From Limonium bicolor (lineage: Eukaryota; Streptophyta; Magnoliopsida; Caryophyllales; Plumbaginaceae): DNA of 64,000 nucleotides. Within the stretch, counting starts at the first letter, position 1. The number at the start of each line of letters is the position of its first letter. Positions 44,131-56,800 of the stretch are shown here, one piece after another. Both the position numbers and the translations under genes were made by a program. The notes under the pieces were generated by a model. That model did no database searches. It had not been told where the DNA came from and saw only the letters and a program-made list of their open reading frames with translations. Location of the stretch: assembly GCA_023374045.1 (NCBI GenBank), contig CM041780.1, positions 96,629,005 through 96,693,004 of the forward strand, given 5' to 3'.

Positions 44131-47100
44131 TGAAATACCCCTAACCTTTAAATAATTAAATAATGATAAATAAGTATTATTTATGGGATTATAAACCCTA
44201 ATAAAGGTATATAAACACTTAGGCGTTAAAACACACCTAAACTCCTCAAGGTCAAAAACGAGCGTTAAAGCCCGTCCTTAAGCTAATCAAGTTATATAAG
44301 CTATAAAACTCATAAGAAGTTAATCAAGGATCATTTTATGACCTTTAAAACACAAGTCCTCGGTTATAACTGAGTAAAAATACAAAATGCCCGGGAGTTC
44401 CCTTAAGGGCCCCTCAAGGCCCGAAAGTCCCGGAAATACTTTATTAAATAATGTAAAGCATTACACTTCATTCTAAATACACAATAACACTTTAATGAAC
44501 ATTTAAGATGAAGTTATCAAGATAAATTCTCAGTTAAAGACAAAGTTCTCGGAGGTTCCCGTTGAGGGCCCCATAAACCCCCGGGAGTGCCCCGGAGAGG
44601 TACCGAAGTGGCACGAACTCCAATATAAATCATTCTAAGAGTTCCTATCATCAATATTCATTGTTACAAAGAGGTTTCTCGAGCTACTTTCTCAAAAGTT
44701 AACAAAGTGCTCGGACGAATTTCTTAACGCTCCTTTTTGCCCTGGGAGTGTCCCGTTAGCCCGGAAATTGAGTTACAAGTTTATATAACCCCATATAACT
44801 CAATGTAGCATCTTAAAATATTATTATTGACTATAAACAATGTCAATAAACACTTGGAACTCATAGTGACTAATTATTTTCCAAAAAATTCTTAAAGCAC
44901 AAAAATGCACCTTCGGGTGTCACAAAAATGTGTTCTACGCAATTGCCTTGAAAATTTTGAGGAGCCAAGAGTTGATAACCTTAAAAGGGGATAAATTGAA
45001 CATCTAAATCAATTAATTTCAGTATTAAATTCATAGTACAAGTGGGGGCGATTTTTGGATCAAAAAGGTACCTAAAATCAGCATTTTACCTTAAAATTTT
45101 CACCATGATGTAAATGTACCAATTAAATTCTGGAACCTATTACACATATTATTATGGTATTAATACAATATAGTGTGACAAAAATCAAATCAAAAATCAA
45201 TCCCAATTGGTCCACAATGTAGGCGCCATTTTAGGTGATTTTTGACTAGTTTTTAGTTGTAAATTGACTTATGGAATGGTGACTCACCTTAGCATGTACC
45301 ATGTGATAATATGTTAATCTAAATCAGTCAAATGGACCTCTATAGCCGATTTTCCCTGCAAGAAAACAATGAAGATTAGCTTATATTAAGATAATGGGAT
45401 TAAAATGCAAATCTAGTCATACTTTTGTACTAGGTAATAAACAAAGGAAGCAAGTTGCTCCATTGGCATGTGGCTGCCGATTTGAATCAGGGAAAGGAGA
45501 GTTTGAATGGCTACTAAATTAATCAAGGGGAACATATACCTAACTAACATGATCATTATGTTTACAATAAACAAAATCTAAACTAGCCTCCTAAGACATC
45601 CATTGCCGTAAGACTACAAGGGCTAGGAGCTGTCCTCCTCCATTATGGCCGGTCACCTACAAAGAAGAAGACAAGATTGGTGCAAACAATTAAGCTTAGT
45701 AAACACTAAAGAATTACCTTGTCTTATCTCTTCTTTCAATTGTCAAACTAATCTTCCATTACACCCTTGCCAATCAGCCGTAAGGCTAGCCTAAATTGAG
45801 AGATTTTAGTAGTCAATTATGAAGTCAAATAATCAAAAACAAATCAAAGAATAATGCCATGTGACATGCCAATAATTTCCAAGTTTGATTCCTCTTATTC
45901 TTGCCTTAATACATACGTGAGTCTTTATTCATTTCCCTTGCCCACACCAACCGAATGGTAAGCCTTCTCTTGCTCTCTCTTTTCTTCTTCCTCTGCTAAT
46001 TTAATTCCTTAGAGCTTTAAGCTCCATTAATGGTGTTCTAAGTTCTAACACCATTTTAATGTAATTTCCTAGTTAAATCTCCTAAGTCTTGAAGCAAGAA
46101 ATCATCCTAGCAACTTCTAAAATTTTCGCCAAGCATAAATATTCCAAGGAGGTTCCTAGATTCAACAACAACACAAGGAACAACAAGATCAAGTTAAGGT
46201 ATATTTTTGTGTTGAAAATCCTAGTAAATTACCTTAAGCAATTTTCGAAAATTAAGAGCTTCTAAATCCATATTCTCTTCATTATTTCATGAAGGAAACT
46301 TGGATCTACAATCATCCCAAGGTGTACCAAAAATACCTTGTTAAATTCCTAAGGTAAACCCTTGCAAAATTACTACAAATATTATTTATAAAATTATTGT
46401 TAGAAGTCTAACAAATGGATCTCCTACATATTACAAGGAGGCCGAAATACCTTCATTAAAATAGAAGTTTTGAAGAGCTTGGAATTCAAGGAGAAATCAA
46501 GTACAAGAATTGTCTTGATTTAAGGAGTAAGTTATATAATTAAAGTTTATTAAGTTTAAGTTTGATTTAAACTTCAAACTTTGGTATAAAAATTATGTAT
46601 AACCTTTAGATAAATTAAGACCGAAAACTATGGGTTATATTGTCAAGAAAATAATTTATAGCATATAAGGTAGGATTATTACCTTAAGGAATATACTGAT
46701 GTCACAAAAATTTATTAAGGTACATATAAGTTCAAACCGAATACTCTAGGGATAAAATGTTCTATTTTGAGTTTATAATCATTATAAGTCATTAGCATAA
46801 TTTTTAGAAGTGTTATATGGCTTATATACATTTATATGTATTTATTATAAAGTTTAAATCAAGTTTTAAAACCATATGGTAAAATATAAGTAAAGCCGAG
46901 AACAATATGGGACATTTGGTGAATTTTGAAATATATATAAGTGTATTAACTTATATTATAAATTTTGGGAATATTAAAAATAGCTACAAGTATTTAAATG
47001 GCTAGTTTAATAAGTTATGTGGCTAAAATGTAAATTTGGAAAAGTTTGTGGTAATAATTAGGTTTGCCGAGAACATAAGGGTTCATTTGGTATATTTATG

Positions 47101-49337
47101 GTATAATATAAGGTAGGAATTAATATTATGAATTTTGGTGAATTTAAATAAGTGTTAAAGTGTTAAAATAATATTTTATAATGTTTTGGGGCTATTTTGT
47201 GATTATTGAGAAGTTTGGGATATAACCGAGAATATACATGATTTTATGGGTATATTAAAGTATTAAGTATGAAATTAAGTGTTGGTCAAAATGTTGACCA
47301 AAAACTTTGGGTTAAAATGATTTATGACATAAAATATTAAGTTTATAAAAGTTTTGTGGTAAAAAGGTAATTTATGAAAGTTTAAAAATAAAACCGAAAT
47401 GAAATAGGGGCGAAAGCATAAATAATAAAAAGGTATGGGTTTTTTCGGTATTATAAGATATTTAAATGTTAAAACTATAGTTTATAAGTTAATATGTAAC
47501 ATATATAAAGTTTTAAGGGTTAAAATGTAATTATGTGAAAGTTAATATTAAAATCGAAAAGTACTTGTGGTCAATTGGTAATTTATAAAGATTAGAATAT
47601 TTATTTTGGTTAATTAGTAAATAATAAAGTTATATGGTTATTTGGTAATTTATAAAATTTATTGGGTATAAAATATAAATACCGAATTAATAAGGGTGGT
47701 GTTGTAATTTAATAAAGAAAGGAATTAAAACTATGAATTATGGTACCTTATGGAGTATAATATAAAGTATACAATAAATGTGGTTATAATAAAAATAACC
47801 AAAACATATAATATAAAGAATAAGTGGAAACAATTATGAATAAATAATTAAGGAAATAGAAATATACTACAAGGTAGAAATTCATTATCACATGTGGATA
47901 TCACATAAAATAACGAATTGTTGAACTACTTTGAGTAACTATAAAATAACAGGGGGAAGTAAAGAACTTACGGGATTAGTATATTACAAGTATTAGTTCT
48001 ACAGTGACAATACTATAACATTTAGTGAACAGTCGTATTAATATTACCGTGTATTGCATGTATATATAACAGCGTACGGGAAGGAATTACTAGAGCGTGA
48101 ATTGTCAAGCTAGCTGTTACTACGGTGAACGGTATGTTAATTGTGTGGTCTGAATGTCCTAAGGATTTCCCTATGGTCCAGACGTGTGTGCTTAATTGAA
48201 CGATATCTGTGATTTTATGTATATTATTTCGTATACTGTAATGCTCATACACTGTTGCGTTTTATTTTACACGAACGTCTTATGACTGGAAGTTTATACA
48301 ACTAAACTGAAAAAAAGAGACTAGCTGACCTTTAGGAATTTTGAGATCCTAACTGATGGTCAAACTGTTATAGTCTTAACTCAAGGATTGGATGTTGTAT
48401 CATTGACTAATGGGCTAACTTATAAAGAGAGGAATCCAGTCTGTTTCGACTTTCTGGTTGCGCATCGTGATCACTACGAGAGACTTCAATGGGGAGTCAC
48501 TCAAGGGAATCCATTGTCCATACTCGACGATGGCGGAGGGCACTGCCGTTGGTGCACAGGTTCGACCGAATCGGTCAATGTATTATCCAGGGCCATAAGT
48601 TCAGCTGGTAACGGTTCCATTGGAACCCAGGGGACTACTGTCCATTAATAAGTTTTTAAGGGTTGTCTTGACATGACGCCTGAGATGGAAATTAATTGGA
48701 AGTTTAAGTGATTGGTTAAAGGTCAAGGGCCAGGTGGCCGACTAACAAGTACAGTTTAATACGCGTATCTTATGTATTTGGTGTTATGGTTTATTGATGT
48801 TTGATTACTGGTTGTGGTTATTATTATGCATTGATGTTTGCAGGTGGACCATTGTGTGAATGTTGGATGTTACAGTTATTTCTGTTATTATTGTAAACCG
48901 GTATATCTTGTAAAGAATCTAATACCAAGATGGCTAAAACGACTTAAGGAATCTAGATGACTTAGGACTACATTTAGCATACCAGCATTTCGATTGCTGA
49001 GCCCTTCAATGGGCAAAAAATTTCAGGTTGCTGAAGAAGACTCAAGCCAGAGTACGGGGAACAGGGTAGCTGTTGTGTTTAAAACACTCTTAAGTTTTAT
49101 TTGGTGTTGTAATAAAGAGTTTGTTGTATTCAGTTAGTTGCTCATTTAGTTTGGATTTGGTCTGTAATAATTAGAGTGCTCAGTATCCGTTCATCACAGC
49201 GTGAGGAGGTAAGGATGTTGGATGAAGTAAGAATGCCTTGTTACTCACAAGGGTGAGTAACGGCGTGTAACATCGAGGTTAGATAGTTTTCATTTTCCGC
49301 TGCGACGTTATTTATTTTGCTACCACTTGTGACATTT
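44131..49337 (+). repeat. 5' LTR of element C, main part (TGAAATACCCC family)
   Basis: It starts TGAAATACCCCTAACC and is interrupted by LARD D at 49338; its last 28 bp are at 63610-63637 (…GGGGTGCTACA). Total about 5.2 kb. A C/G-rich stretch (44385-44765) has repeated 'CCCGGGAGT' and 'GGGCCCC' phrases; 45000-48000 is AT-rich with no frames. The distal part parallels A and D. Confidence 0.8.
49240..49261 (+). promoter_or_regulatory. Conserved LTR-end hairpin, copy in C
   Basis: Arms GTTACTCAC and GTGAGTAAC, loop AAGG. Compared with A and D one G-C pair has become C-G, and the stem stays perfect. Confidence 0.72.
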
Positions 49338-51500
49338 TGAAATACCCCGAACTTAAATATGGTGATTATATTATGCTAATATAGTATTTAAGGGCCTAAG
49401 TAATTTTGGTAAGGAAAATAAATCCAAAAGAAATGAGAAGAACGCTTAGAAAGCGGAAAACGCTAAAATAAGCATCAAATAACCATAGGAGATACGAGAC
49501 CTCGGTTATAGTATCGTAAGGATTCCTAAGGCTTATTCATGCCTAATTAGTATACAGGAATAATTCCCGAAGAAAACGGATCCAAGAAATGTATTAAAAC
49601 GCTAAAAGAGCTTTAGCGCACGTTTTTTGAGGAAACCCGAAAACGTGACTTTAAGTGGTCAAACGGACTCGTAAAAATTATAAATCATTAAATAATAATT
49701 ATTAAGCATTTATGGAAGCTTAATAACCAATAAAAATAAAGAAACGAGGAAATTCCGGAAAACGGGCCCGGTTAGTGAATAGTATCAAAACCGGGTAAAA
49801 TAACGAGCATTTTCTGTAAAAGACAAAAAATGCTCCAGCTAGTATTACAGAGGGGGCAGGTTTTTACTGGTGTAAACAGCTCTCCCTCACACACACACAC
49901 ATGTAACTAGCTAATAAGTAAAGGGGACCAAAAAGCAAATAGAAAAGTAAAAAAGGTACTTTCTTTTTCTCTCTCCCCTCATTTCTCTCTTCTCTCTCTC
50001 CCTTCCTTCCCTTCCCCACCGAGCTGCTCTCCCTCTCTCTGCTGGGTGGCGATTTTGAAGCCCCCAAAGGAAGCAACAATGGCTTCTTCCTCTTCTTCTT
50101 CATGCTCTACCTCCATGTGAGCTCCAAATGTAAAAATAATTACATATTTGTAATCCCCTCATCCTCCTCTACATTTCTATCTTTTCAAAATCTGAAAATG
50201 AGCAACTTCATCTCCATGGGTTTTTCCCATTTGAAGAGAAAAGCACACCATTATGGAGCTTGGAGTCTCCTCTTCCTCCTAAGGTAAAAAGTTTCAAGAA
50301 AAATCCATTGTTCCTCCATTCTCTATGGTGGCCGATTTTGCCCCTTCTTGTAATGCCTTGTTTCTTCTTTGTTTGAGCTTGGTTCAACTCTCCAATGGTG
50401 GAGGAACCCTCCTTTGCATTCAAGGCTTGAAAACCTCCCTTAAAAGCTCCAAGGTAAAAACCCTAACTAATGGTAATTTAAACCCTTCATTTAATTAGTG
50501 AAGTTTTAAGGGATTAGAATTCTATTATATTCTCCTTATGTAATTTGGGAGTTGGGATGGAGTTTGGAAACTCCATCCCCCACATGGCCGATTTTGCAAG
50601 AAAAAGAGAAGAAGAAGAAGTGGAAAGGAAATGAAGGAAATTTAAGCTCAAGGTAAGAACTCTTCCTTAATGCGAAATTTTAATGCATTAGGATAATGGG
50701 AATGGGTAAACCAATTTAAAGAAACCAAAATAATGTAGTAGAATTGTAATTGTGAAAGTTTGGGTATTTGTGAACAAGTATGTGGATTGTAGGCTTTAGA
50801 GCCAAGGAATTGTGTATGTGTATTGATATTGTGTTTTGAGGAATTAAAGAAGTATTAAGATTTCTTTGTATTGTTGGTAGGACCCTTGTATGGGTGTGGT
50901 TAGAATAGGAATGATTTTGGTGATGATGGGTATGTGTGGATAAGTAAGAATTATAGGTGAGCTATGGCAAAATTTTGGTAGGAATTGTGCATTAAAGAAT
51001 GACTTGGTGAATGGGAGAACCAAGGTATGTATTGGGGTTAGTAGAGATGTTTAATGACCATGGGTTAGTAATTGGAGGATGAGGATAAAGTATATAAAAA
51101 TCTGTAGCAAGAAGTGATAAAAATGTATTGGAGAAGCTAGGAAAAATTAGAGTGCAAGATGTAGTGAAATGGATGTTGGACTTGGGTACAGACATGGTAA
51201 TTGCTTGGAATTGTATTTGGGATGCTAGTAATGATATTGGTGGGAGAAGTATTGGATGTGAGGATTGAGTTATAAAATCTGTAGCATAACTGTAACAAAA
51301 ACTGTTACAAGTGTTGATGGAAGTGAGGAAAAATTGTGTATATGGATTTAGAAATGGGTAAGGTATTTGGGGGATGAACCAAGGCAATTTTGAGGGCCTA
51401 AGTAGTGTTAAAATATGAGGGATTAAGTGTAGGAACAACGGGGAAGTAATGGGTAAAGGAGAGGACTGAAAACAGAAATGAAAACTGAAATACTGGGCCG

Positions 51501-51822
51501 GACCGACCTTGGGACCGGACTTGCAAGGTCGGTCGAGCCCAGATTTACAAAGGACGGAAACCTTCTGGAATGGACCGACCTTGGGACCGGACATGCAAGG
51601 TCGGTCGGCCAGAAGAATTTCCCGTAATGCAACCTACTGGAACGGACCGACCTTGTGACCGGACTTGCAAGGTCGGTCGGGCAAAAATTTCCGTCAAGTA
51701 ACTCACTGGAATGGACCGACCTTGGGACCGGACTTGCAAGGTCGGTCAGCCCCGTAATTTTCCAGCGTAATTCCTTACTGACTTCGACCGACCTTGGGAC
51801 CGACCCTGGGTAAGGTCGGTCG
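51501..51822. repeat. Five-unit dyad array in D LTR, ~72-bp period
   Basis: Units start at 51501, 51573, 51645, 51714 and 51786. Each carries GACCGACCTTG, about 12 bp, then CAAGGTCGGTC, a perfect or near-perfect inverted repeat. Linkers differ more than the dyads. The same array is in the 3' LTR. Confidence 0.9.
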
Positions 51823-51864
51823 AGTCAAAACAAAATATATATATATGATTAGACTTATCATATG

Positions 51865-51872
51865 TATATAAG
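51865..51872 (+). promoter_or_regulatory. Putative TATA box of D LTR
   Basis: TATATAAG about 43 bp after the dyad array, in a TA-rich context; other TA runs nearby make the choice uncertain. Confidence 0.4.
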
Positions 51873-52934
51873 TATATGCCTACCCACATAGGTATATGCA
51901 AATGTAGTAATACATCATTAATGGAAAGAAAGGATGGGGAAATGCACATGTGAGTAAGGAAACAAGTTAAGGAAGTTGTAAGTATAAGAACATTAAGTGT
52001 ACCGGGATAACGGGGTAAGCAAGGGAGTAGTAATTATTGTATATCGTATGAGCATAGTATTAATAACAACGTTGGAAACATTATCAGTGGAACAAGTGTG
52101 AACCAGGAACAAGGGAACACATGGTAAAGCTAACTCCGGTGAAAGGTATGATTTTCTCATGCCCCGTATGCTAACCGAGTTACGTTGATTTGTGTGCTGT
52201 ATGCCGGCTAATCAAGATTAAAGCATGAAAACGGTTTATTGCCTTTCATTGTATGTCTTGATGTATGTTGTGTGAGCTAACCTTCTTGATTGATTGTATG
52301 GCTTCACTTAGTGCGTAGATCGACTCACAGATGAGTCTCAATTGTGTAGAGACTCGTAGTAAGAGTCATATCGTGTAGTAATGGAACCGTAACAACGCAC
52401 TAACTAACGAGTCAACAAACGATAACGCAATCCAAAGAACTCACTAGAACGTGAGAGAGTGTACGGGAGTAATAACCTCCCGATAACGGTAGGAGAACCG
52501 AAATGAATAATCCACAAACAACAAGTAGTGGAAGTAAGTAAGTAACCTCTATTAGAGGAATTAATCTTGGTGCAAGACATGAACCATGAGAGTAGTAAAG
52601 AATGATGAGGGATCTCCAAACCCCTTCGCAATTAGTCGACCCATTATGAGAGGACCCGACTGATGTAAGTATGCCCCGAACGAGAGAGTATTCGATATGT
52701 TGGGGAAACCCTTAAACCTGAGGATACTAGACGGTGGTAATTCCTAAGCTAGCAGAGGTTATCGAGAGAGATACTTCTAGGCTAATCCATGAGGTTGTAT
52801 TATACTCTGAGAGAAGAGTGTTGGGAATTTGAGTAGTCCGGTAAAACAGACATTTGAGTATTTGAGGAGCTAAGCGTATAGCCCTCGTATTGTAGGTCCG
52901 GTGGCGAGTCTTGTGTATGACTCCGCCCAGAGGC

Positions 52935-53215
52935 CAAAGTAATGAGTAATGAGTATTGCGTAAGTATGAGCATAGTAATGAGTACTGAGTAAGAAGTGAG
53001 TATGAGTATGTAATGAGTGCCGAGTATTGAGTGTGTATGAGTAAGGGCTGAGTACTGAGTACGTATGAGTAAGTATGGAGTATTGAGTAGCAAGTATACA
53101 CAAGTATAGTAACGAATACAGAGTAAGAATCGTGTACGAGTAGGATACCGAACATGGAGTGATGAGTATACAAGAGTAAGGAGTGAGTATGAGGAGAGTA
53201 ACGAGCAACGCAACG
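52935..53215. repeat. GAGTA-rich degenerate array in D 5' LTR
   Basis: Many short variants of 'GAGTAAGTATGAGTA' and 'AATGAGTACTGAGTA', without a fixed period. The 3' LTR copy is at about 62688-62960. The antisense frames rich in Tyr, Ser, Leu and Thr derive from it. Confidence 0.8.
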
Positions 53216-53744
53216 AAAGAGTATTGAACAAATAGTTAGTATGAACGGTTGACTATCGAATTGTCTTCCCTAGTAAGTATTGAACCTTGTATGTGTATGT
53301 AGGTATTGTGAATGTATTGTTGTAGCATGAGTATGTATGTATGCATGTAAAACGAACTCCATGTATATCCGACCCAAAGTAGTCGGCGTACCGCGGTTAG
53401 CACGCGGTATATGCGAATTTCATGCGCAGCGTAAGCTGACCCCCTCGGGGGACCGTTTTTAGTGTGCAGGTACTCGAAGCTGACCACCGTTCGAGAGAGT
53501 AGGACGGGGACTGCTATGTAAGCATGGGTAGTTGTATGAAAGGGATTGTACTTGTAATGTATTGGGAAATCGGAAGTCCAAGCTGTATCAGTAATTTAAG
53601 GATTGTAGTATACTCGGTATAGTAATGAATTGAAGTTGTAATTGAATTATGGATGAGTAAGCAATGGGAAGTATTGTATTGTGTAGAGTACTCGGTATGT
53701 TCATATTCATCAGACCGATAGTGTGTAGTATTGTAACTCGCCTT

Positions 53745-53766
53745 GTTAGTCACGTGGGTGACTAAC
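53745..53766 (+). promoter_or_regulatory. Conserved LTR-end hairpin, copy in D 5' LTR
   Basis: Arms GTTAGTCAC and GTGACTAAC, loop GTGG. It ends 91 nt from the LTR 3' end. Confidence 0.72.
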
Positions 53767-53862
53767 GGCATTGTACACCCGCCGTTATGTATGTAGTATC
53801 CGCTGCGAAGGTAAGTATTTGTACAGTAATGACGGTATTGGCGGTAGGGGTGTTACAAAAAG

Positions 53863-53873
53863 TGGTATCAGAG
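53863..53873 (+). promoter_or_regulatory. D primer-binding site (Met), in a hairpin
   Basis: TGGTATCAGAG, five bases after the LTR; the next base is T where the PBS has C. The PBS overlaps the left arm of a hairpin, ATCAGAGTGA (53867-53876), loop AGTA, TCGCTCTGAT (53881-53890). Confidence 0.8.
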
Positions 53874-53890
53874 TGAAGTATCGCTCTGAT

Positions 53891-56800
53891 GGATGAAATA
53901 CCGAGTTTAGGTAAATACCGAGTTAGGAAGTAGAGACTTAGGGCTAAGGGTTGAGTGTTAGCGTGTGAGGTACGCTAGTTAGAAATTTCCGCGTGAACCG
54001 GAAACCTACAACAACCATACCCCGCCCTCCGCAACCCACGGTAATAAGATGGGAGAATAACGCCAGAGAGATGGAAAGACCTCTCACACTCGGGTAACAC
54101 CTGATCTGGCAGCTGTAAGAACAACCTTATTAGAAAAAGAACCTGTCATACAGTAGAGTCCAAGAACTGGAAGTCCCGAAGACGGTTCCCGTTGAATGAT
54201 GAAGACCGCACATAATGGCGGAGGATTGAAGATCCTAAATAAAGGATAGTGGAATTTATGGCACCATGGGGCGACATGCTTCGCAGTCGCGAGGACCATG
54301 AGTAGCCAGCAAGAAGAGAAGCACAATCGCGCAATGAAACAAGGAAGATAGAGTAGCAAGCCCGAGACAAGAGAGTCTACGGACTGTAATGTTTGATAAT
54401 ACAAGCAACGGTATACAAACCGACTAAGGAACTAGTCGAGGTTGGATTAATACCGAACCTACAAGCCAAGAGGCAATAATAACCGAACAAACATGGTTTG
54501 GATAGCTATGAAAGTATTCATAGAACTTACACCTATAGGACCACAAAATGGTTCCTAAGGATAAGCCAAGTCTTGTTAACCACAGTGAAGGTGTGAGACA
54601 CCCGGACTGACGACAACCATGTCAAGTATACTGAGAAGCGACTCAGGAGATCGATCACCAAGATCAAAAGATCAAAGGAAGATCTAATAAGACCACCAAA
54701 TATGGATGGAAACGATACCGTAACCGGTATGCGTTAACCGAAAAACAACCTACCCGCGCACTTGCCCAGGGCAAGTGCAGCAACTACAGGACGGTTGGAA
54801 GACTTTTAACAACCTGCAAATACTTGCTAAAGTACCGCTATGGCGAATGGAACAAATATAGGATCACCAATCCTAAGTGCTTAAATAACGAAACCTTGGA
54901 AAGGCCTAACGGCCCGACCATTGTATTAAGAGTGTACCGGTCAGCAAGAAGCTGAACTTGGTCAAGACCTGAATCATGGCATGCCATGAAGAATTTCTTT
55001 TAACACCGAACCGTTATTTCAAAAAACTAGAATTTTTATTTCAAAACCACAAACCCTTCTTTTAAACCTTGGATTTTTAAAACCAAACAAACGGAATTAC
55101 GGTGAGTATCATAGAATGATACAAGAGGAGTTGACAATAGAATACTTCACCTAGGCGTGTGACGAACACTACGAGTGTACCCAAATATGGGATGTGGGAC
55201 GACCGCACTCCGAAGGAGCTTGCGGGCCTGACAGATAGTTGGGTAAGTGGTAACGTGCCAAGAAGGTACCCCACGTATGTATACATGTAGTGTACGGAAC
55301 ACGGGAAGTAGTCAACTCTGTTCTACGGACCATAAGCAAATTCAAAACAGAACAGTTGGATACCTCAAACGAGCAAAGGGAACTCAGACCATCTTACAAG
55401 CTAAGGAGTCAAGAACCTACTACAGGAAGGTGATTAAGAGTTAAAGGTGCGAGAAACACCAACAACTGAATAAAGACATTGGACATGTCTTGAATATATT
55501 AAAGTAAAACGTGATGACTGGAAGGAATACCCAGTCTAAACACAGTAAGGCAAATGCCTAACATTAACACATCAGTGTTCAATGAACGGGACAAGATCCC
55601 CAGAACAACTACCACAAACACACAGGGTGATGTGGCAAGGTACCGGAAATACCATTCATCACTGAAGGGAACACCAAACCCATTATAACATAAGGAAAAA
55701 CACCAATGGTCTACCCTAAGAACGGGAGACGTTATAACTCTCAACGGATGACTTAGATCCAGAACTGCAAGGTAGGATAACAAACTGGACATCCTTATAA
55801 ATGTCTGCCAGACACAATAACATAAACAATAATACCCAGGAGCAATCCATAAAGGGTATCAAGTCAACACAGTTGAATGAAATATCGTGGTAAGAACACC
55901 ACAATTGGAACGAACATACGGTTAGAACACCGAAGGGATCCCACTTGACAGGGGATACCCCAAAGCAATAAATGGTATCGATCTATACCAGGATACAAAA
56001 AGGGCCTCCAACGAACGGAAGCGTGATGCGACGATCTTATTAGGGAGCCCAGTATCACCTCCAAGCCCAGCGATGGCTTACAGAGAAGTAACCACTCGAG
56101 AACGGCCTATGATGAGCAGAGCTCTAGGCAACATGGCTAGTAGGCCATGAAACTGTTACCACACAACCCAACGGTTGCAAAACCAATGTGAACTACATGG
56201 AAAGTGGTCAAGGATGACACCGATAAAAGAGTAACAACCAATAATGGAGGATCCCCTCATAAATGTGAGACCGCAAGAGCGGTGAACGCATGAATCCCAA
56301 GAAGGGGATATCGTCAGTAACAGTCGGGAAATATATTCCTTTCAGAACTACTAATGTAGTCAGGCTTGAACATATAATTCTTGCCAAGCAATGTAAAATA
56401 AGCTTCAACAACAATTATTGACAACCAAGGAGTAACCGGTTACAAAACCAATGATGCTCACGGAGCTCAGAAAAATAAAGGAATACCATATGTGGTAATT
56501 GCCAAATATATGGGGAACCATTGTATAAACGATACAAATGTATGAGCTGAAGCTAGCAACAGTGAATGCCATGTAAACCAATACTATGGAATCAGTGAGA
56601 ACATGGTGCGCAGCAGGCGACCAACATATGTGAATAATCACCCAATATTATGGAGTTGTTAATACAATACGGTAGACAGACCGGGCAACAAGCCAGAAGT
56701 CTACACCAAATGATGAAGCACCACCTGAAAGAGTAACGATCAGTCCTATTGCGACCTCATAAGAGACTTACTGCCAAGAGTTTACGCCTCTGCACTCTGT

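Larger units (their letters stand above)
49338..53857 (+). repeat. 5' LTR of D
   Basis: It runs from TGAAATACCCCGAAC to GGTGTTACA. In order: CA run (49890), CT-rich stretch (49960-50040), dyad array (51501-51822), TATATAAG (51865), GAGTA-rich array (52935-53215) and hairpin (53745). The antisense frames of up to 200 codons inside it are not considered genes. Confidence 0.92.

Noticed and set aside
50992..51632. Antisense frame of 200 codons in the D 5' LTR, also at 60737-61336 in the 3' LTR
   Set aside because: It lies antisense inside an LTR, runs through the dyad array, and its presence in both copies only reflects LTR identity. No domain is visible.
52727..53231. Tyr/Ser/Leu/Thr-rich antisense frames over the GAGTA array (three overlapping frames)
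   Set aside because: All three frames are open because the repeat lacks stop codons on that strand; low-complexity by-product.
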